From CATQHW01 sp965243545 (GTDB lineage Bacteria > Spirochaetota > Spirochaetia > SZUA-6 > Bin103), in NCBI GenBank assembly GCA_965243545.1, contig OZ251573.1, positions 2,728,001 to 2,792,000 on the forward strand: a DNA stretch of 64,000 nt. The letters run 5' to 3'. The position numbers and the translations under genes are program-made. Below are positions 45,263-54,072 of this stretch, one piece after another; position 1 is the first letter of the stretch; the number at the start of each line of letters is the position of its first letter. The notes under the pieces were generated by a model, which searched no databases, was not told the origin of the DNA, and saw nothing but the letters and a program-made list of their open reading frames with translations.

Positions 45263-46255
45263 ATGAGCACTCCTCCGGTTCGGTTCGCACAGTTCGGCGT
45301 CGGTCACTCGCACGCGGCCGGCAAGGCGCAGGTGATGGCCGACAACCCCGACGTGGAGCTGATCGGCGTATGGGAGCCGGACGCCGAACGGCGCGCCGTA
45401 GCCGGCCAGCACGCCGCGTACGACGGCGCGCGCTGGCTGGACGACGCCGGCGACGCGCTGTCCGACCCGGCAGTCTCGGCGGTCGCGGTGGAAGGGGACG
45501 TCTTCCAGAGCGTCGCGTGGGCGCAGCGCGCGGTCGATGCCGGCAAGCACGTGTGGCTGGACAAACCGGCCGGCCTCGACATGGAGGCGTTCCGGCGGGT
45601 GGTGGAAACCGCCCGCGAACGCAACCTGCTGGTGCAGCTCGGCTACATGTTTCGCTACAACCGGGGCGCGCGGTTCCTGCTCGACTGGGCGCTCTCCGGC
45701 CGGTTGGGAGACATCCACGCCGTGCAGGGACACATCTCGCTGACCGGAAGCCAGTCCGCGCGGGGCATGCTAGCGCGGCTTCCCGGCGGCCCGGCGTTCG
45801 AGATCCTGTGCCACGTGATCGATCTGGTGATCGCGCTGCTCGGCCGGCCGCAGCACGTCACCGGCATCCTGCGCGACCACGCCACGCCGATGGCCGGCGC
45901 CGTGAACAACACGGCGGTGATCCTGGAGTACCCGCGGGCGCTGGCGGTGCTGCAGTCGACCGCCTTCGAGGTCGATCACGGCGCGCGGCGGCTGGAGGTG
46001 CACGGCACGCGCGGCTCGGTCGCGCTTGCCCCGATCGAGCCGCCGGCGGTCCGGCTCAACCTGGACGCCGATCGCGACGGATTCCGCAAGGGCCCGCAGC
46101 AGGTCCCGGTCGCGCACGAGCCGCGCTACGTGGCCAGCCTGCAGGCGATCGTCGAGGTGATCCGCGGCCAGCGCGTCCCCGACCGCTCGCTCGACCATGA
46201 GCTCGCCGTGCAGGAGACGATCCTGCGCGCCGTGCGCGTGCTGCCCGAAGGGTAA
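45263..46255 (+). CDS. Gfo/Idh/MocA-family NAD(P)-dependent oxidoreductase
   Basis: The 330-residue protein has an N-terminal Rossmann domain (VRFAQFGVGHSHAAGKAQVM), the dinucleotide/substrate motif GKHVWLDKPAGLDMEAFRRV with the catalytic Lys, and a C-terminal alpha/beta domain with FEILCHVIDLVIALLG. The substrate is probably a sugar or inositol derivative but cannot be told from sequence. Spirochaetes often carry many such genes. Confidence 0.9.
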   Translation: MSTPPVRFAQFGVGHSHAAGKAQVMADNPDVELIGVWEPDAERRAVAGQHAAYDGARWLDDAGDALSDPAVSAVAVEGDVFQSVAWAQRAVDAGKHVWLDKPAGLDMEAFRRVVETARERNLLVQLGYMFRYNRGARFLLDWALSGRLGDIHAVQGHISLTGSQSARGMLARLPGGPAFEILCHVIDLVIALLGRPQHVTGILRDHATPMAGAVNNTAVILEYPRALAVLQSTAFEVDHGARRLEVHGTRGSVALAPIEPPAVRLNLDADRDGFRKGPQQVPVAHEPRYVASLQAIVEVIRGQRVPDRSLDHELAVQETILRAVRVLPEG

Positions 46256-46289
46256 ACCGGAGCGCAGAGCGGCGGCGCCGGGATGGACG

Positions 46290-47195
46290 ATGAACCCGAT
46301 GCCGGCGGCCGATGAGATCACCGCCGCCGTCGGCGCGGAGTTGGCGCGCTTTCCGAAGCTCACGTTCGGCGTGCTGTTCGGATCGGCGGCCGCCGGCCGG
46401 TTGCGGCCGGACTCGGACGTCGACGTAGCGGTCTACGGCGCATCGGCCGGCCGCCTCGAATTGGAGCAGGAACGGGAGATCGACCGGGAGACCGAAATCC
46501 AGATCGCCCTGGAGCGGGCGACGCAACGGAACGTGGATCTCCTGGTTCTGAACCGGGCGCCGGCGACCGTGTGCGCTGCGGCGCTCACGACCGGCCGGAC
46601 CGTCCTGGTGCGGGACCGGGCGTTCTATACGCGCTATCTGCTCGCGGTCACCTCGGTTGCCGCCGACTTCCTGCAGACCGAACGTGAATACCGCGTGATA
46701 CGCGGCCACAGCCGATCGCTCTCACCGGTCGACCGCAGCCGGCTCGAACGGATCACGGACTTCATCGACACCGAGATGGAGGACCGCGCGCGGTTCGGCG
46801 GGATCACGCACCATCGCTTTCGATCCGACCGCGACCTGCGGCGCAACGTCGAACGGTGGGCGGAGACGCTGATCAACGCCGCGATCGACGTCGGCAAGAT
46901 CGTGCTGTCCGCCAGCGGCCGGCCGGTTCCGTACACCTACGGTCAGCTGCTCGCGGACCTTGAAGCCGCGCCCGGCTTCACCGCGCTGGCCGGACGCCTG
47001 CAGCCGCTGGCAGCGGTGCGCAACCTGCTGGCGCACGAGTATCTCGACCTGCGCTTCGGCCGCATAGCGCGATTCGTGGACGAAGGAGCCGCCGCCGTCG
47101 GCGAGCTGTCGAGACTCACTCGCGCCTGGACCCGTCGCGACGACTTGGCCCGCCGACCGGGGCCGGCAGCGCGGGGGCATTCGCATGGACCGTAA
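46290..47195 (+). CDS. Fused MntA (nucleotidyltransferase antitoxin)-HepT (HEPN RNase toxin) protein
   Basis: Residues 1-115 are a minimal nucleotidyltransferase with the exact GSx10DxD motif (G31-S32, D43, D45; LFGSAAAGRLRPDSDVDVAV). Residues about 115-270 are a HepT/DUF86 HEPN domain with the RNase motif Rx4HxY (RNLLAHEYLD). In known modules these are two proteins, and MntA AMPylates a HepT tyrosine to neutralise it. Here they form one 301-residue chain. The ATG at 46290 begins 34 bp after the oxidoreductase. The C-terminal about 25 residues are Arg-rich and non-conserved. Confidence 0.88.
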   Translation: MNPMPAADEITAAVGAELARFPKLTFGVLFGSAAAGRLRPDSDVDVAVYGASAGRLELEQEREIDRETEIQIALERATQRNVDLLVLNRAPATVCAAALTTGRTVLVRDRAFYTRYLLAVTSVAADFLQTEREYRVIRGHSRSLSPVDRSRLERITDFIDTEMEDRARFGGITHHRFRSDRDLRRNVERWAETLINAAIDVGKIVLSASGRPVPYTYGQLLADLEAAPGFTALAGRLQPLAAVRNLLAHEYLDLRFGRIARFVDEGAAAVGELSRLTRAWTRRDDLARRPGPAARGHSHGP

Positions 47196-47288
47196 GCCGA
47201 AGTACGCGCAGGCGATCGCGCCCGGGCTGAGCTTGCCGGGCTGCCGACGTCCCCGACACGACACGCCCATCGTAGCGTACCACAAGTA

Positions 47289-47317
47289 TTGCGCCACCGC
47301 TGTGGACATGGTACAAT
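47289..47317 (+). promoter_or_regulatory. Sigma-70 promoter at the left edge of the AT-richer cassette
   Basis: TTGCGC (47289-47294), a 17-bp spacer and TACAAT (47312-47317) lie in the 317-bp gap after the MntA-HepT gene. Transcription would begin near 47324, in front of the small frame at 47367 and the three-gene cassette. The rest of the gap shows no gene or repeat that I can support. Confidence 0.6.
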
Positions 47318-47366
47318 GTGCGTCGACCGACTTCCCGCGCAAGCATCCGCATGATCACGAACGAGG

Positions 47367-47516
47367 ATGACCACCAGCAAGGAGCGTGCAACCGTGGCCG
47401 TCGATAGTCGCCCGCCACCTCGATCTCTCAACAGACTCCGTACCGGCGTTGCGACGACCCCGATGCGTAGCTACCGCCGTGGGCCAAGTGGACCTCCGTC
47501 GGAACGCCAGCGATGA
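47367..47516 (+). CDS. Possible 49-residue leader ORF of the cassette
   Basis: An ATG frame of 50 codons ends in a TGA that overlaps the ATG of the next gene (ATGA). The product would be Arg/Pro/Ser-rich with no recognisable motif. It lies about 43 nt after the predicted transcription start. Coding status is uncertain; it may serve only for translational coupling. Confidence 0.3.
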   Translation: MTTSKERATVAVDSRPPPRSLNRLRTGVATTPMRSYRRGPSGPPSERQR

Positions 47517-48160
47517 CCTATGCGATCGAATTACACGCCCACTCCATAGTCGCCGTAGGGTGTCTCAATCCTGTGATTTTCCAACCCGCATGGTTCGCCT
47601 CCGAAAAGATCATCAGCCGTAGTGAGGCCCAGGCCGCCGCGGTCCATGCCATCACCCCCCAAGCCGCGTTGTTCCAAACCGATTGGCTGAGGGTTCGGGT
47701 ATTGCCCGGTCGTTTTACCGTTACGACCGAGAACGAAGCATACTATCGACACCTGAGCGATCTCGTTGTCTCAACCTTCACGAAACTATCTCAAACACCT
47801 ATCACGGCCCTCGGAATCAACTACAGTTGCCATTGTCGCCTCGCCGACGAGACACGCTGGCCTAAGCTCAGTAGGAAGTTTGCACCATCCGAGCCTTGGT
47901 CGGATCTACTCCACAAACCACGTATGCGCAGGCTGACGATGCAAGGCGACCGACTCTCCGGGCATAGAGGATATCTCGAAGTCTCGGTGGAACCATCGTT
48001 TCAGGTCAAGAACGGACTGTTTGTCCACATGAACAATCACTATGATGTGACTAACGAAAGCGTTGGATGCCACGCAATGCTCAACGTCTTACGGTCAGAG
48101 TGGAACGAGACATACCAAAGATCAAAGGATTTCATCCAGAGGCTACTGCAGTATGTATGA
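47513..48160 (+). CDS. Hypothetical protein of the MBL cassette (component 1)
   Basis: The 215-residue protein reads like an alpha/beta immunoprotein-type component: IVAVGCLNPVIFQPAWFASE, FQTDWLRVRVLPGRFTVTTE and PITALGINYSCHCRL are strongly patterned. The general layout recalls the loosely defined TIGR04255-type proteins, but I cannot confirm that. Base composition is clearly more AT-rich than the flanks, a sign of transfer. It overlaps the next gene by 8 bp. Confidence 0.6.
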   Translation: MTYAIELHAHSIVAVGCLNPVIFQPAWFASEKIISRSEAQAAAVHAITPQAALFQTDWLRVRVLPGRFTVTTENEAYYRHLSDLVVSTFTKLSQTPITALGINYSCHCRLADETRWPKLSRKFAPSEPWSDLLHKPRMRRLTMQGDRLSGHRGYLEVSVEPSFQVKNGLFVHMNNHYDVTNESVGCHAMLNVLRSEWNETYQRSKDFIQRLLQYV

Positions 48161-48653
48161 ACATGAAAGTGAACCGCCGATTACGTCGACACCTCATCAG
48201 GCACCTAGCACAGGGAACACGGATCTCAACGCTCGGAGCGTCGATTCGTCCGAGGAGAATGCTCAGACCGCGATTGAAATCGGTCTCCCTTACGTTCAGC
48301 AAGACATCCCGCTTCCACGACCGCGTAACAGCTTTGACACGCTTCAAACCCGTGAGGGAGTCGTAACGGCGGTGGAGGGACAGTCGTTCTCGGTCAAGCT
48401 TGTCGATCTGTCAGGCGATGAACCAGACGAAGAAGCTGAAATAGGTTTTGAAGACGTAAGCGTTGATGAACGTCATCTCGTGGCAATCGGCGCTGTTTTT
48501 CTACTACATGTCGGCTACGCTACCAGTGAAGGCGGCCAACGAATCCGCATGTCGATTCTGCGATTTCGACGCCTCCCCGTGTGGACGGAGGCGGAGCTGT
48601 CGACCGCCAGGAGAATTGCCCAGGAACAGGCGGAAACGATACGTTGGACGTAG
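48153..48653 (+). CDS. Hypothetical protein of the MBL cassette (component 2)
   Basis: The 166-residue protein has a disordered polar N-terminus (about residues 1-55). A beta-rich domain follows (TREGVVTAVEGQSFSVKLVD, AIGAVFLLHVGY, GQRIRMSILRFRRLPVW) and then a C-terminal helix. It is probably a small barrel. It is AT-richer than the chromosome and overlaps both neighbours. No family is recognised. Confidence 0.58.
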   Translation: MYEHESEPPITSTPHQAPSTGNTDLNARSVDSSEENAQTAIEIGLPYVQQDIPLPRPRNSFDTLQTREGVVTAVEGQSFSVKLVDLSGDEPDEEAEIGFEDVSVDERHLVAIGAVFLLHVGYATSEGGQRIRMSILRFRRLPVWTEAELSTARRIAQEQAETIRWT

Positions 48654-49753
48654 CGCCGCCTGCTTCGGACGAGTTCGAGTTTACGCTCTTGGGACCCGGC
48701 TACGGGGAATGTTCCCTCCTGCATCTTGGGCAAGGCGAGTGGGTCATCGTCGATTCGTGTGTAGATGGATCGGGCAGGCCCGCGGCGCTTGGCTACCTGA
48801 AACAGATTGGTGTCGATGCCGATGCGGCCGTCCGGATGGTCATCGTTACCCACTGGCATGACGATCATATCCGCGGTGTCGCACGGGTCGTCGACGTCTG
48901 TCGGCATGCAGAGCTTGTGTGCCCGGCCGCATTTCGTTCGGCGGAGTTCTTGGAGCTGACCGCGGCGTATGCGGACGGCGCCATGATGCGGCAGACCGGC
49001 ATTCGCGAGATGGCCGAGACCCTTGCCATCCTGCAGGAAAGGCGAACGACTGTCCGGTTGGCTACGGAGAACAAGCTGCTACTACGACACAACGGTTGCG
49101 AACTGTGGGCGCTGTCGCCGTCGGACGCGTCGACCGTGACAGCGATGCTACATCTTGATGAACGGATGCCTCGACCGATGAGGTCGAAGACGGCCTTGTC
49201 GCCGCCAACGCCAAATCACCTGTCCATCGCGCTGCTTTTCGTACTCGGAAAAACGGCGGTCCTTCTTGGCGGAGACGTGGTACGATTCGATGACCGTGAC
49301 CGGGGATGGCTGCGAATCGTCGAACTCTATGCCAAATATGGTCACCCTGTTTCGGATGTAGTGAAGGTACCTCATCATGGCTCGGCCGGGGCCGACTGCG
49401 ACGAAATGTGGAATGATCTGCTTTGTAAACAACCGGTCGCTGCCTTGACCGCATTCTGTCGAGGCGCGGTGGCACTGCCCACTGATGAGGACATCAAACG
49501 AATTTGCGAGAGGTCTGCAGACGCATACGCCACTTCACCGCCGAGTCGGCGTAAACCGGCGAGACGAGAATCGGCCGTAGAAAAATCGGTTGCTGGCCTG
49601 CTACGGAACCGACGACTTCGGTTACCGAATATTGGCCGGGTAACCCTGCGTTCGACGTCGGATCAACCCACGAAATGGACCGCGCAGCTCGCCGGCCTCG
49701 CGTACCGGATGAATCCCCGCCCGAATGACCGCGGAGAGACCCACAGCGCGTGA
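48644..49753 (+). CDS. MBL-fold metallo-hydrolase (ComEC-like MBL domain)
   Basis: The 369-residue protein starts with GPGYGECSLLHLGQGEWVIV and has the metal-binding HxHxDH motif THWHDDHIRG. The later ligands are VLLGGDV and VPHHGSAG. This layout resembles the MBL domain of ComEC/Rec2 and related stand-alone hydrolases rather than lactamases or glyoxalases. The start is ambiguous: TTG 48644, overlapping the previous stop, or GTG 48581. It is the only recognisable enzyme of the cassette and the probable effector or regulator. Confidence 0.8.
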   Translation: MDVAPPASDEFEFTLLGPGYGECSLLHLGQGEWVIVDSCVDGSGRPAALGYLKQIGVDADAAVRMVIVTHWHDDHIRGVARVVDVCRHAELVCPAAFRSAEFLELTAAYADGAMMRQTGIREMAETLAILQERRTTVRLATENKLLLRHNGCELWALSPSDASTVTAMLHLDERMPRPMRSKTALSPPTPNHLSIALLFVLGKTAVLLGGDVVRFDDRDRGWLRIVELYAKYGHPVSDVVKVPHHGSAGADCDEMWNDLLCKQPVAALTAFCRGAVALPTDEDIKRICERSADAYATSPPSRRKPARRESAVEKSVAGLLRNRRLRLPNIGRVTLRSTSDQPTKWTAQLAGLAYRMNPRPNDRGETHSA

Positions 49754-49754
49754 T

Positions 49755-50906
49755 CTACGGAATCGACTTCGCCAGGTGAGGTATGCGTGCGGCCGGCAGT
49801 ACGGTGATCCGGTCGTCCAGAGGGTAAGTCTCGTCACCCGGATACAGGACCCAGAGATGGTCCAGCCGGAGGTCGGCCAGAGCGACGCGCATCGAACGGG
49901 TAACGCCGGGCGCGTCGGCGAGCTTGCACTCGAATCCGTGTCGCTCGCCGCGCCGTTCGATCAGCAGGTCGATCTCAGCGCCGCCGTGCGTGGCCCAGTA
50001 GTGGGCCTGGCCGGCGTCCAGCGCGGCGAGCACCTGTTCGATGGCGAACCCTTCGAATGACGCGCCGACCTTGGGATGGCCGGCAAGCTCGTCCTCCTCG
50101 GTCAGACCCAGCAGCGTGTGCAGCAATCCGGTGTCGCGCAGATAGACCTTCGGCGCCTTCACCTGCCGCTTCTTGAGGTTCACGAACCACGGCGGCAGCA
50201 CCCGCACCATGAACACGCCGGCCAGAATGTCGAGATAACGGCGCGCCGTCGCCTGCGTGCCGCCGATCGCCCGGGCAAACTCCGCGGCGTTCCAGACTTG
50301 GCCGTGATAGTGGGCGATCATGGTCCAGAAACGGCGCAACGTCTCCGCGGGGATCGAGATACCGAGCTGCGGAATGTCCCGCTCCAGGAAGGTACGCACG
50401 AAGTTGCCGCGCCACAGCGCCGACGTCGCGCGGTCGGGGGCCAGATAGGCGCGCGGAAAGCCGCCGCGCAGCCAGAGCTCCCGCCATGCACCGCACCCCA
50501 CTTCGCCCAGCTCGAAGCCGGCAAGATCGACCAGTCCCACGCGTCCGGCAAGCGACTCGGATACCCCCTTCACCAGCGCCGGCGAGGCGCTGCCGAGCAG
50601 CAGGAAGCGCGCTTGGTTGCGCGGCCGGTCCGCCAGCACCCGCAACGTCTCGAAGAGCGCCGGGACGCGCTGGACTTCATCGACCACGACCAAGCCGGTC
50701 AAGCGTCCCATGGCCTGCTCCGGCGCCGTCAGGCGCCGGCGGTCGACGGCGGCCTCCAGGTCGAAGTACGTGCTGCGCGGCGCTTGCTCGGCCATGTGCC
50801 GGGCCAGCGTCGTCTTCCCGCACTGCCGCGGGCCGGTCAGAGCGGCGATCGGATGGACCGAGAACGCGGCGCGCACGCGGGCGATCGGGCCGGGACGGGA
50901 GATCAT
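49755..50906 (-). CDS. AAA+ ATPase with DUF4143 C-terminal domain
   Basis: The 383-residue protein has Walker A LTGPRQCGKTTLARHMAEQA, Walker B GLVVVDEVQRVP, sensor LLLGSASP and the DUF4143 region (VYLRDTGLLHTLLGL then GGAEIDLLIERRGERHGFEC, with a PD-(D/E)xK-like ExK). It is convergent with the MBL gene (one base apart) and downstream of res. High GC suggests a long-resident gene. Its role is not known; members are frequent in accessory regions. Confidence 0.88.
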   Translation of the reverse strand: MISRPGPIARVRAAFSVHPIAALTGPRQCGKTTLARHMAEQAPRSTYFDLEAAVDRRRLTAPEQAMGRLTGLVVVDEVQRVPALFETLRVLADRPRNQARFLLLGSASPALVKGVSESLAGRVGLVDLAGFELGEVGCGAWRELWLRGGFPRAYLAPDRATSALWRGNFVRTFLERDIPQLGISIPAETLRRFWTMIAHYHGQVWNAAEFARAIGGTQATARRYLDILAGVFMVRVLPPWFVNLKKRQVKAPKVYLRDTGLLHTLLGLTEEDELAGHPKVGASFEGFAIEQVLAALDAGQAHYWATHGGAEIDLLIERRGERHGFECKLADAPGVTRSMRVALADLRLDHLWVLYPGDETYPLDDRITVLPAARIPHLAKSIP

Positions 50907-50918
50907 CGCCCCAGGATG

Positions 50919-50959
50919 ATCCTTGAAAATCGATAGGTCAACTACCGATTTTCAAGGAT
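50919..50959. repeat. 14-bp perfect inverted repeat between res and the ATPase gene
   Basis: ATCCTTGAAAATCG at 50919-50932 is repeated in inverted orientation at 50946-50959 around a 13-bp loop. A further TAG/CTA pairing can form across one mismatch. It is AT-rich in a GC-rich setting. It could be an operator for the ATPase gene, a bidirectional terminator or a recombination site. Confidence 0.75.
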
Positions 50960-50967
50960 GTCTGCGT

Positions 50968-53517
50968 CTACCGTACCGTGTAGATGCCCGGCGCGTTCGC
51001 GTTCGCCAGCGCTTGGGGGAACTCGGCTTCGCTGAAGATCAGGCGGAAGGTTCCTTTCGCGGGACCGTCGCGGACCTTCAGCCGGCCCGCGTTGAAGAAC
51101 TGCTCCAGCGTCTCCAGCACCCTGCGCTTGTACTCGGTGTCCGGGTTGCCGCGCAGGTGCTGGCCCTTGGTCTCGAACACCAGCAGATGCGGCTTGCCGG
51201 CGCTCTGCCCCGCCATGGCGATGAAGTCGGGGTAGATGCGCTCGCGCCGCCAGCCGCGCAGGTGGTATTCGCCCTGCTGCCGCACCGCTACCCGGTGCCA
51301 CCAGCGCAGCGCCTGCTGTTCGTCCAGGTAGTACGCGAAGCGCCGCTCCAGCTCGCTGTCGAACTGGCGCTCGAACACCGGCTCGAACAGGTTGAGCTGC
51401 ACCGGTTGGCCGAGCCGCTGCAGGATACGGTCCGACTCCGCCACCGGCAGCTCGTAGCTCTGGCGCATCCGGTAGCGCGGCGCGTCCGCCTCCAGGTCGA
51501 AGCGGATCTCCCCTCGTTGCAGCTTGCCGCAGAACAGCCGTTCCGCCATCCGTTCGACGCCGTCGATCACGGCTTCGCGCAAGGCGTCGGCCAGATGGGA
51601 GCGGCGGTCGTAGATGCCGGCTTCCCCGGCGCCGGTCTCCCGCAGCCGCTCCAGGAGGCGGCCGGCGATGCCGGCGGCGTGCCACGGGTTGGGCACCACG
51701 TCGGCCAATCGCCGCACGAAGTAGGTGAGCCGCACGCGCTTGTCGACCGGCAGGTCTTCGGCGGCCTCGCGCGCGGCGACCGCTTCCCGCGCGCCCACGT
51801 CCACGGTCGCCGTCTGCCGCCGGGCGGCGATCGGCAGGGAGCCGGCCGGGTCGGGCGGTTCGATTTCCTCCCAGGCGATGGCCGGCAGGATGTCGCGGTG
51901 GTAGTCCAGGTCGCGCCAGCCGGCACCGTCCCTGTGCAGCACCTTCGGCAGGAAGATGTCGTCGCCGCGAAACCGCTTCCGCCGCCGCACCTCCACGAGC
52001 TGCAGCGGATCGCCGGCGCCGGCGGTCACGTCATCGCCCAGGCCGGTCAGCCCCTCCTGCTCCAGCCCCCGCTTGATCCGCTGCACCGCGTCGGACACCT
52101 CCATGTTGAGGCAGTAGACCGCGCACCGGTCCAGCCGCTCCCGCCCGGTGCGGCGCGCGTGCGGCTGGCGCATCACCCGCCCCACCAACTGGGTGAGCGC
52201 CCGTTGCGCGCTGGTCGTGTCGAGCATCACCAGCAGATAGGCGAACGGGCAGTCCCAGCCCTCCATCAGCGCCGCGCGGGTGATGATCCAGCGCACCGGC
52301 GAATACGGGGAGAGCAGGTCCTCCTTGCCGATTTCGTCGCTCTCGGCGGACTTGACCCGCACCGCTTCGGCGGGCGCGCCGAGATTGCGGGTCAGGTACT
52401 CGCGCACGTCCTCGGCGTGGATGCGTTCGCCGTCGCGTTGCGCCTTGCCGGTGCGCTCCACCCGCACCACGGCGATGGGCCGCAGGTAGCGGCCCTCGCT
52501 CATCTGCAGCGACTCGGCCTCCGCGTGGAGCCGGTCGAGTTCCTCCGCCGCCTCGCCGAGCACGTGCTGCCATTCGGCGTTGGTGAACGACTCCACCCGC
52601 ACCGGCAGCTTGATCATTTCCTCCTGCTTCAGATCGACGCCGGAAATATCGACCAGCAGGTTGCTGACGCCGGGGGTAGGGGTGGCCGACAGCTCGATCA
52701 CCAGGCTGGGGTCGAGGCGGTTGATCGAGCGCACGAACTCCTGCGCTGCGGCCGGCTTGCCGTACGCCTTGTGCGCTTCGTCGAGCACCACCACCGGGCG
52801 CAGCATCTTGAACACGTTGAACAGGCTGTGCTTGACCGGTCCGCGCTCGGAGGTTCGCTCCAGGTCCGGATAGTCGTGCAGCAGGCGGCCGTCGCCGAGC
52901 AGGTCGTCGCTGTCGGGAAACAGCGTGGGATAGCGCCCGGAGTCGCGGAACATGCGCAGGAACTCGCGGCCCTTCTGCCGGTTGGCGGCCGGCAGCATGA
53001 GCAGCATCACGCACAGGTAGTGGGCGACGTCGGCGGCCGTGAACGGGTCGTCCTTTTCCAGCATCTTGACGCGCCCGCCGCTGGCCCGCTCCAGCATCTG
53101 GCGGTAGGGATGCTCCCGGTTCCAAAGCGCCGTCCTGGTCTGCTGATAGATTGCGCGCGTGGGCGTGATCCACAGGGTGAGGCCGCCGGGCCGGTTCATC
53201 CGCTCCAACGCCGCCGCGGCCAGCAGCGTCTTGCCGCCACCCGTCGGCACCTTGAAGCAGGCGTGCGGTATGGGAAACCCGGCGTCCGCGCTGCGGTCGG
53301 CGTGCCGGGCGCCCGCGGTACCGCCAGCCACACCGCCGGCCTGCGCCAGCTTTGCCCACGCCGTCTTGGGGTAGTTGCGCAGGTCTGCGGGAACCTCCAC
53401 CCCGGCGTTCCGCAGCGCTTCGATCCCGTCCGCAGCCGCGCGGCGGGCGGCGTCCAGGGCGGCCAGCCAGCGGCTGAACGCCTCCAGCGCTCGCGCCTGA
53501 TACTCCTTCAGCTCCAT
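50968..53517 (-). CDS. res: Type III restriction enzyme Res subunit (helicase-nuclease)
   Basis: The 849-residue SF2 helicase has motif I KVPTGGGKTLLAAAALERM, DEAH-type motif II (VVVLDEAHKAYG), motif III ELSATPTPG and motif VI QLVGRVMRQPHARR. A C-terminal endonuclease core follows (YPDFIAMAG, LLVFETKGQ: a PD-ExK site). It would cleave DNA with its Mod partner. That partner lies 5.8 kb upstream on the same strand, separated by the five-gene cassette. It begins 6 bp after the vsr stop. Confidence 0.93.
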   Translation of the reverse strand: MELKEYQARALEAFSRWLAALDAARRAAADGIEALRNAGVEVPADLRNYPKTAWAKLAQAGGVAGGTAGARHADRSADAGFPIPHACFKVPTGGGKTLLAAAALERMNRPGGLTLWITPTRAIYQQTRTALWNREHPYRQMLERASGGRVKMLEKDDPFTAADVAHYLCVMLLMLPAANRQKGREFLRMFRDSGRYPTLFPDSDDLLGDGRLLHDYPDLERTSERGPVKHSLFNVFKMLRPVVVLDEAHKAYGKPAAAQEFVRSINRLDPSLVIELSATPTPGVSNLLVDISGVDLKQEEMIKLPVRVESFTNAEWQHVLGEAAEELDRLHAEAESLQMSEGRYLRPIAVVRVERTGKAQRDGERIHAEDVREYLTRNLGAPAEAVRVKSAESDEIGKEDLLSPYSPVRWIITRAALMEGWDCPFAYLLVMLDTTSAQRALTQLVGRVMRQPHARRTGRERLDRCAVYCLNMEVSDAVQRIKRGLEQEGLTGLGDDVTAGAGDPLQLVEVRRRKRFRGDDIFLPKVLHRDGAGWRDLDYHRDILPAIAWEEIEPPDPAGSLPIAARRQTATVDVGAREAVAAREAAEDLPVDKRVRLTYFVRRLADVVPNPWHAAGIAGRLLERLRETGAGEAGIYDRRSHLADALREAVIDGVERMAERLFCGKLQRGEIRFDLEADAPRYRMRQSYELPVAESDRILQRLGQPVQLNLFEPVFERQFDSELERRFAYYLDEQQALRWWHRVAVRQQGEYHLRGWRRERIYPDFIAMAGQSAGKPHLLVFETKGQHLRGNPDTEYKRRVLETLEQFFNAGRLKVRDGPAKGTFRLIFSEAEFPQALANANAPGIYTVR

Positions 53518-53523
53518 CCGCCC

Positions 53524-54072
53524 TCACTCTTCAACGCAACTGACCCGGCCAGAACGGTTCGCCGACCGACGGCACGCTAGCGCATCCTTGGCTGATTCGG
53601 TGGAAACAAAGCCACCAGGATACTCGAATTCTCGTGCGTCCCCATATAGCCACCTCATAAAGTTACCTGCAGTCGCGTCCGCCAGCTCTTGGCGCAGCGC
53701 GCACTCCCAGACTACGCCAACTCGCCAACCACCTTTCAATAGCTCCCGCCGTATGCAACGATCACGTTCCACGTTGGCTATAAATTTCGTCTGCCACATC
53801 GCTCGGCGCGTAGCCGGATGGGTGGTGCGCGCGCAACCGGTATGCCGATGCCAGAAACAGCCGTGAACGAAACAGATTGCTCCGAACCGCCGAAACACAA
53901 GGTCCGGCGTGCCCGGCAGCTGCCGAACATGGAGCCGATATCTGATGCCACGCCGGTGCAGCGCGCGTCGTAGCGCCATCTCCGGTCTCGTGTCTTGCTG
54001 CGGCACCCGGGCCATGATTCGTGTCCGCGTCTTCTGATCGACCGTGTCAGGCACGATCAGCTCCCGCTCCAT
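53524..54072 (-). CDS. vsr: Vsr-family very-short-patch-repair-like endonuclease
   Basis: The 182-residue protein matches Vsr: VDQKTRTRIMARVPQQDTRP, LHVRQLPGTPDLVFRRF with catalytic Asp57, and CFVHGCFWHRHTGC with His70/His75 and zinc cysteines. The C-terminal block is GGWRVGVVWECALR. Vsr nicks at T:G mismatches that arise by deamination of 5-methylcytosine, which suits the adjacent C5 methylase. I prefer the ATG at 54072, which overlaps the methylase 3' end by 26 bp. Confidence 0.93.
   Translation of the reverse strand: MERELIVPDTVDQKTRTRIMARVPQQDTRPEMALRRALHRRGIRYRLHVRQLPGTPDLVFRRFGAICFVHGCFWHRHTGCARTTHPATRRAMWQTKFIANVERDRCIRRELLKGGWRVGVVWECALRQELADATAGNFMRWLYGDAREFEYPGGFVSTESAKDALACRRSANRSGRVSCVEE

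Noticed and set aside
50923..53580. 885-codon plus-strand frame opposite res
   Set aside because: The minus-strand frame has all helicase motifs. The plus frame is low-complexity and motif-free.
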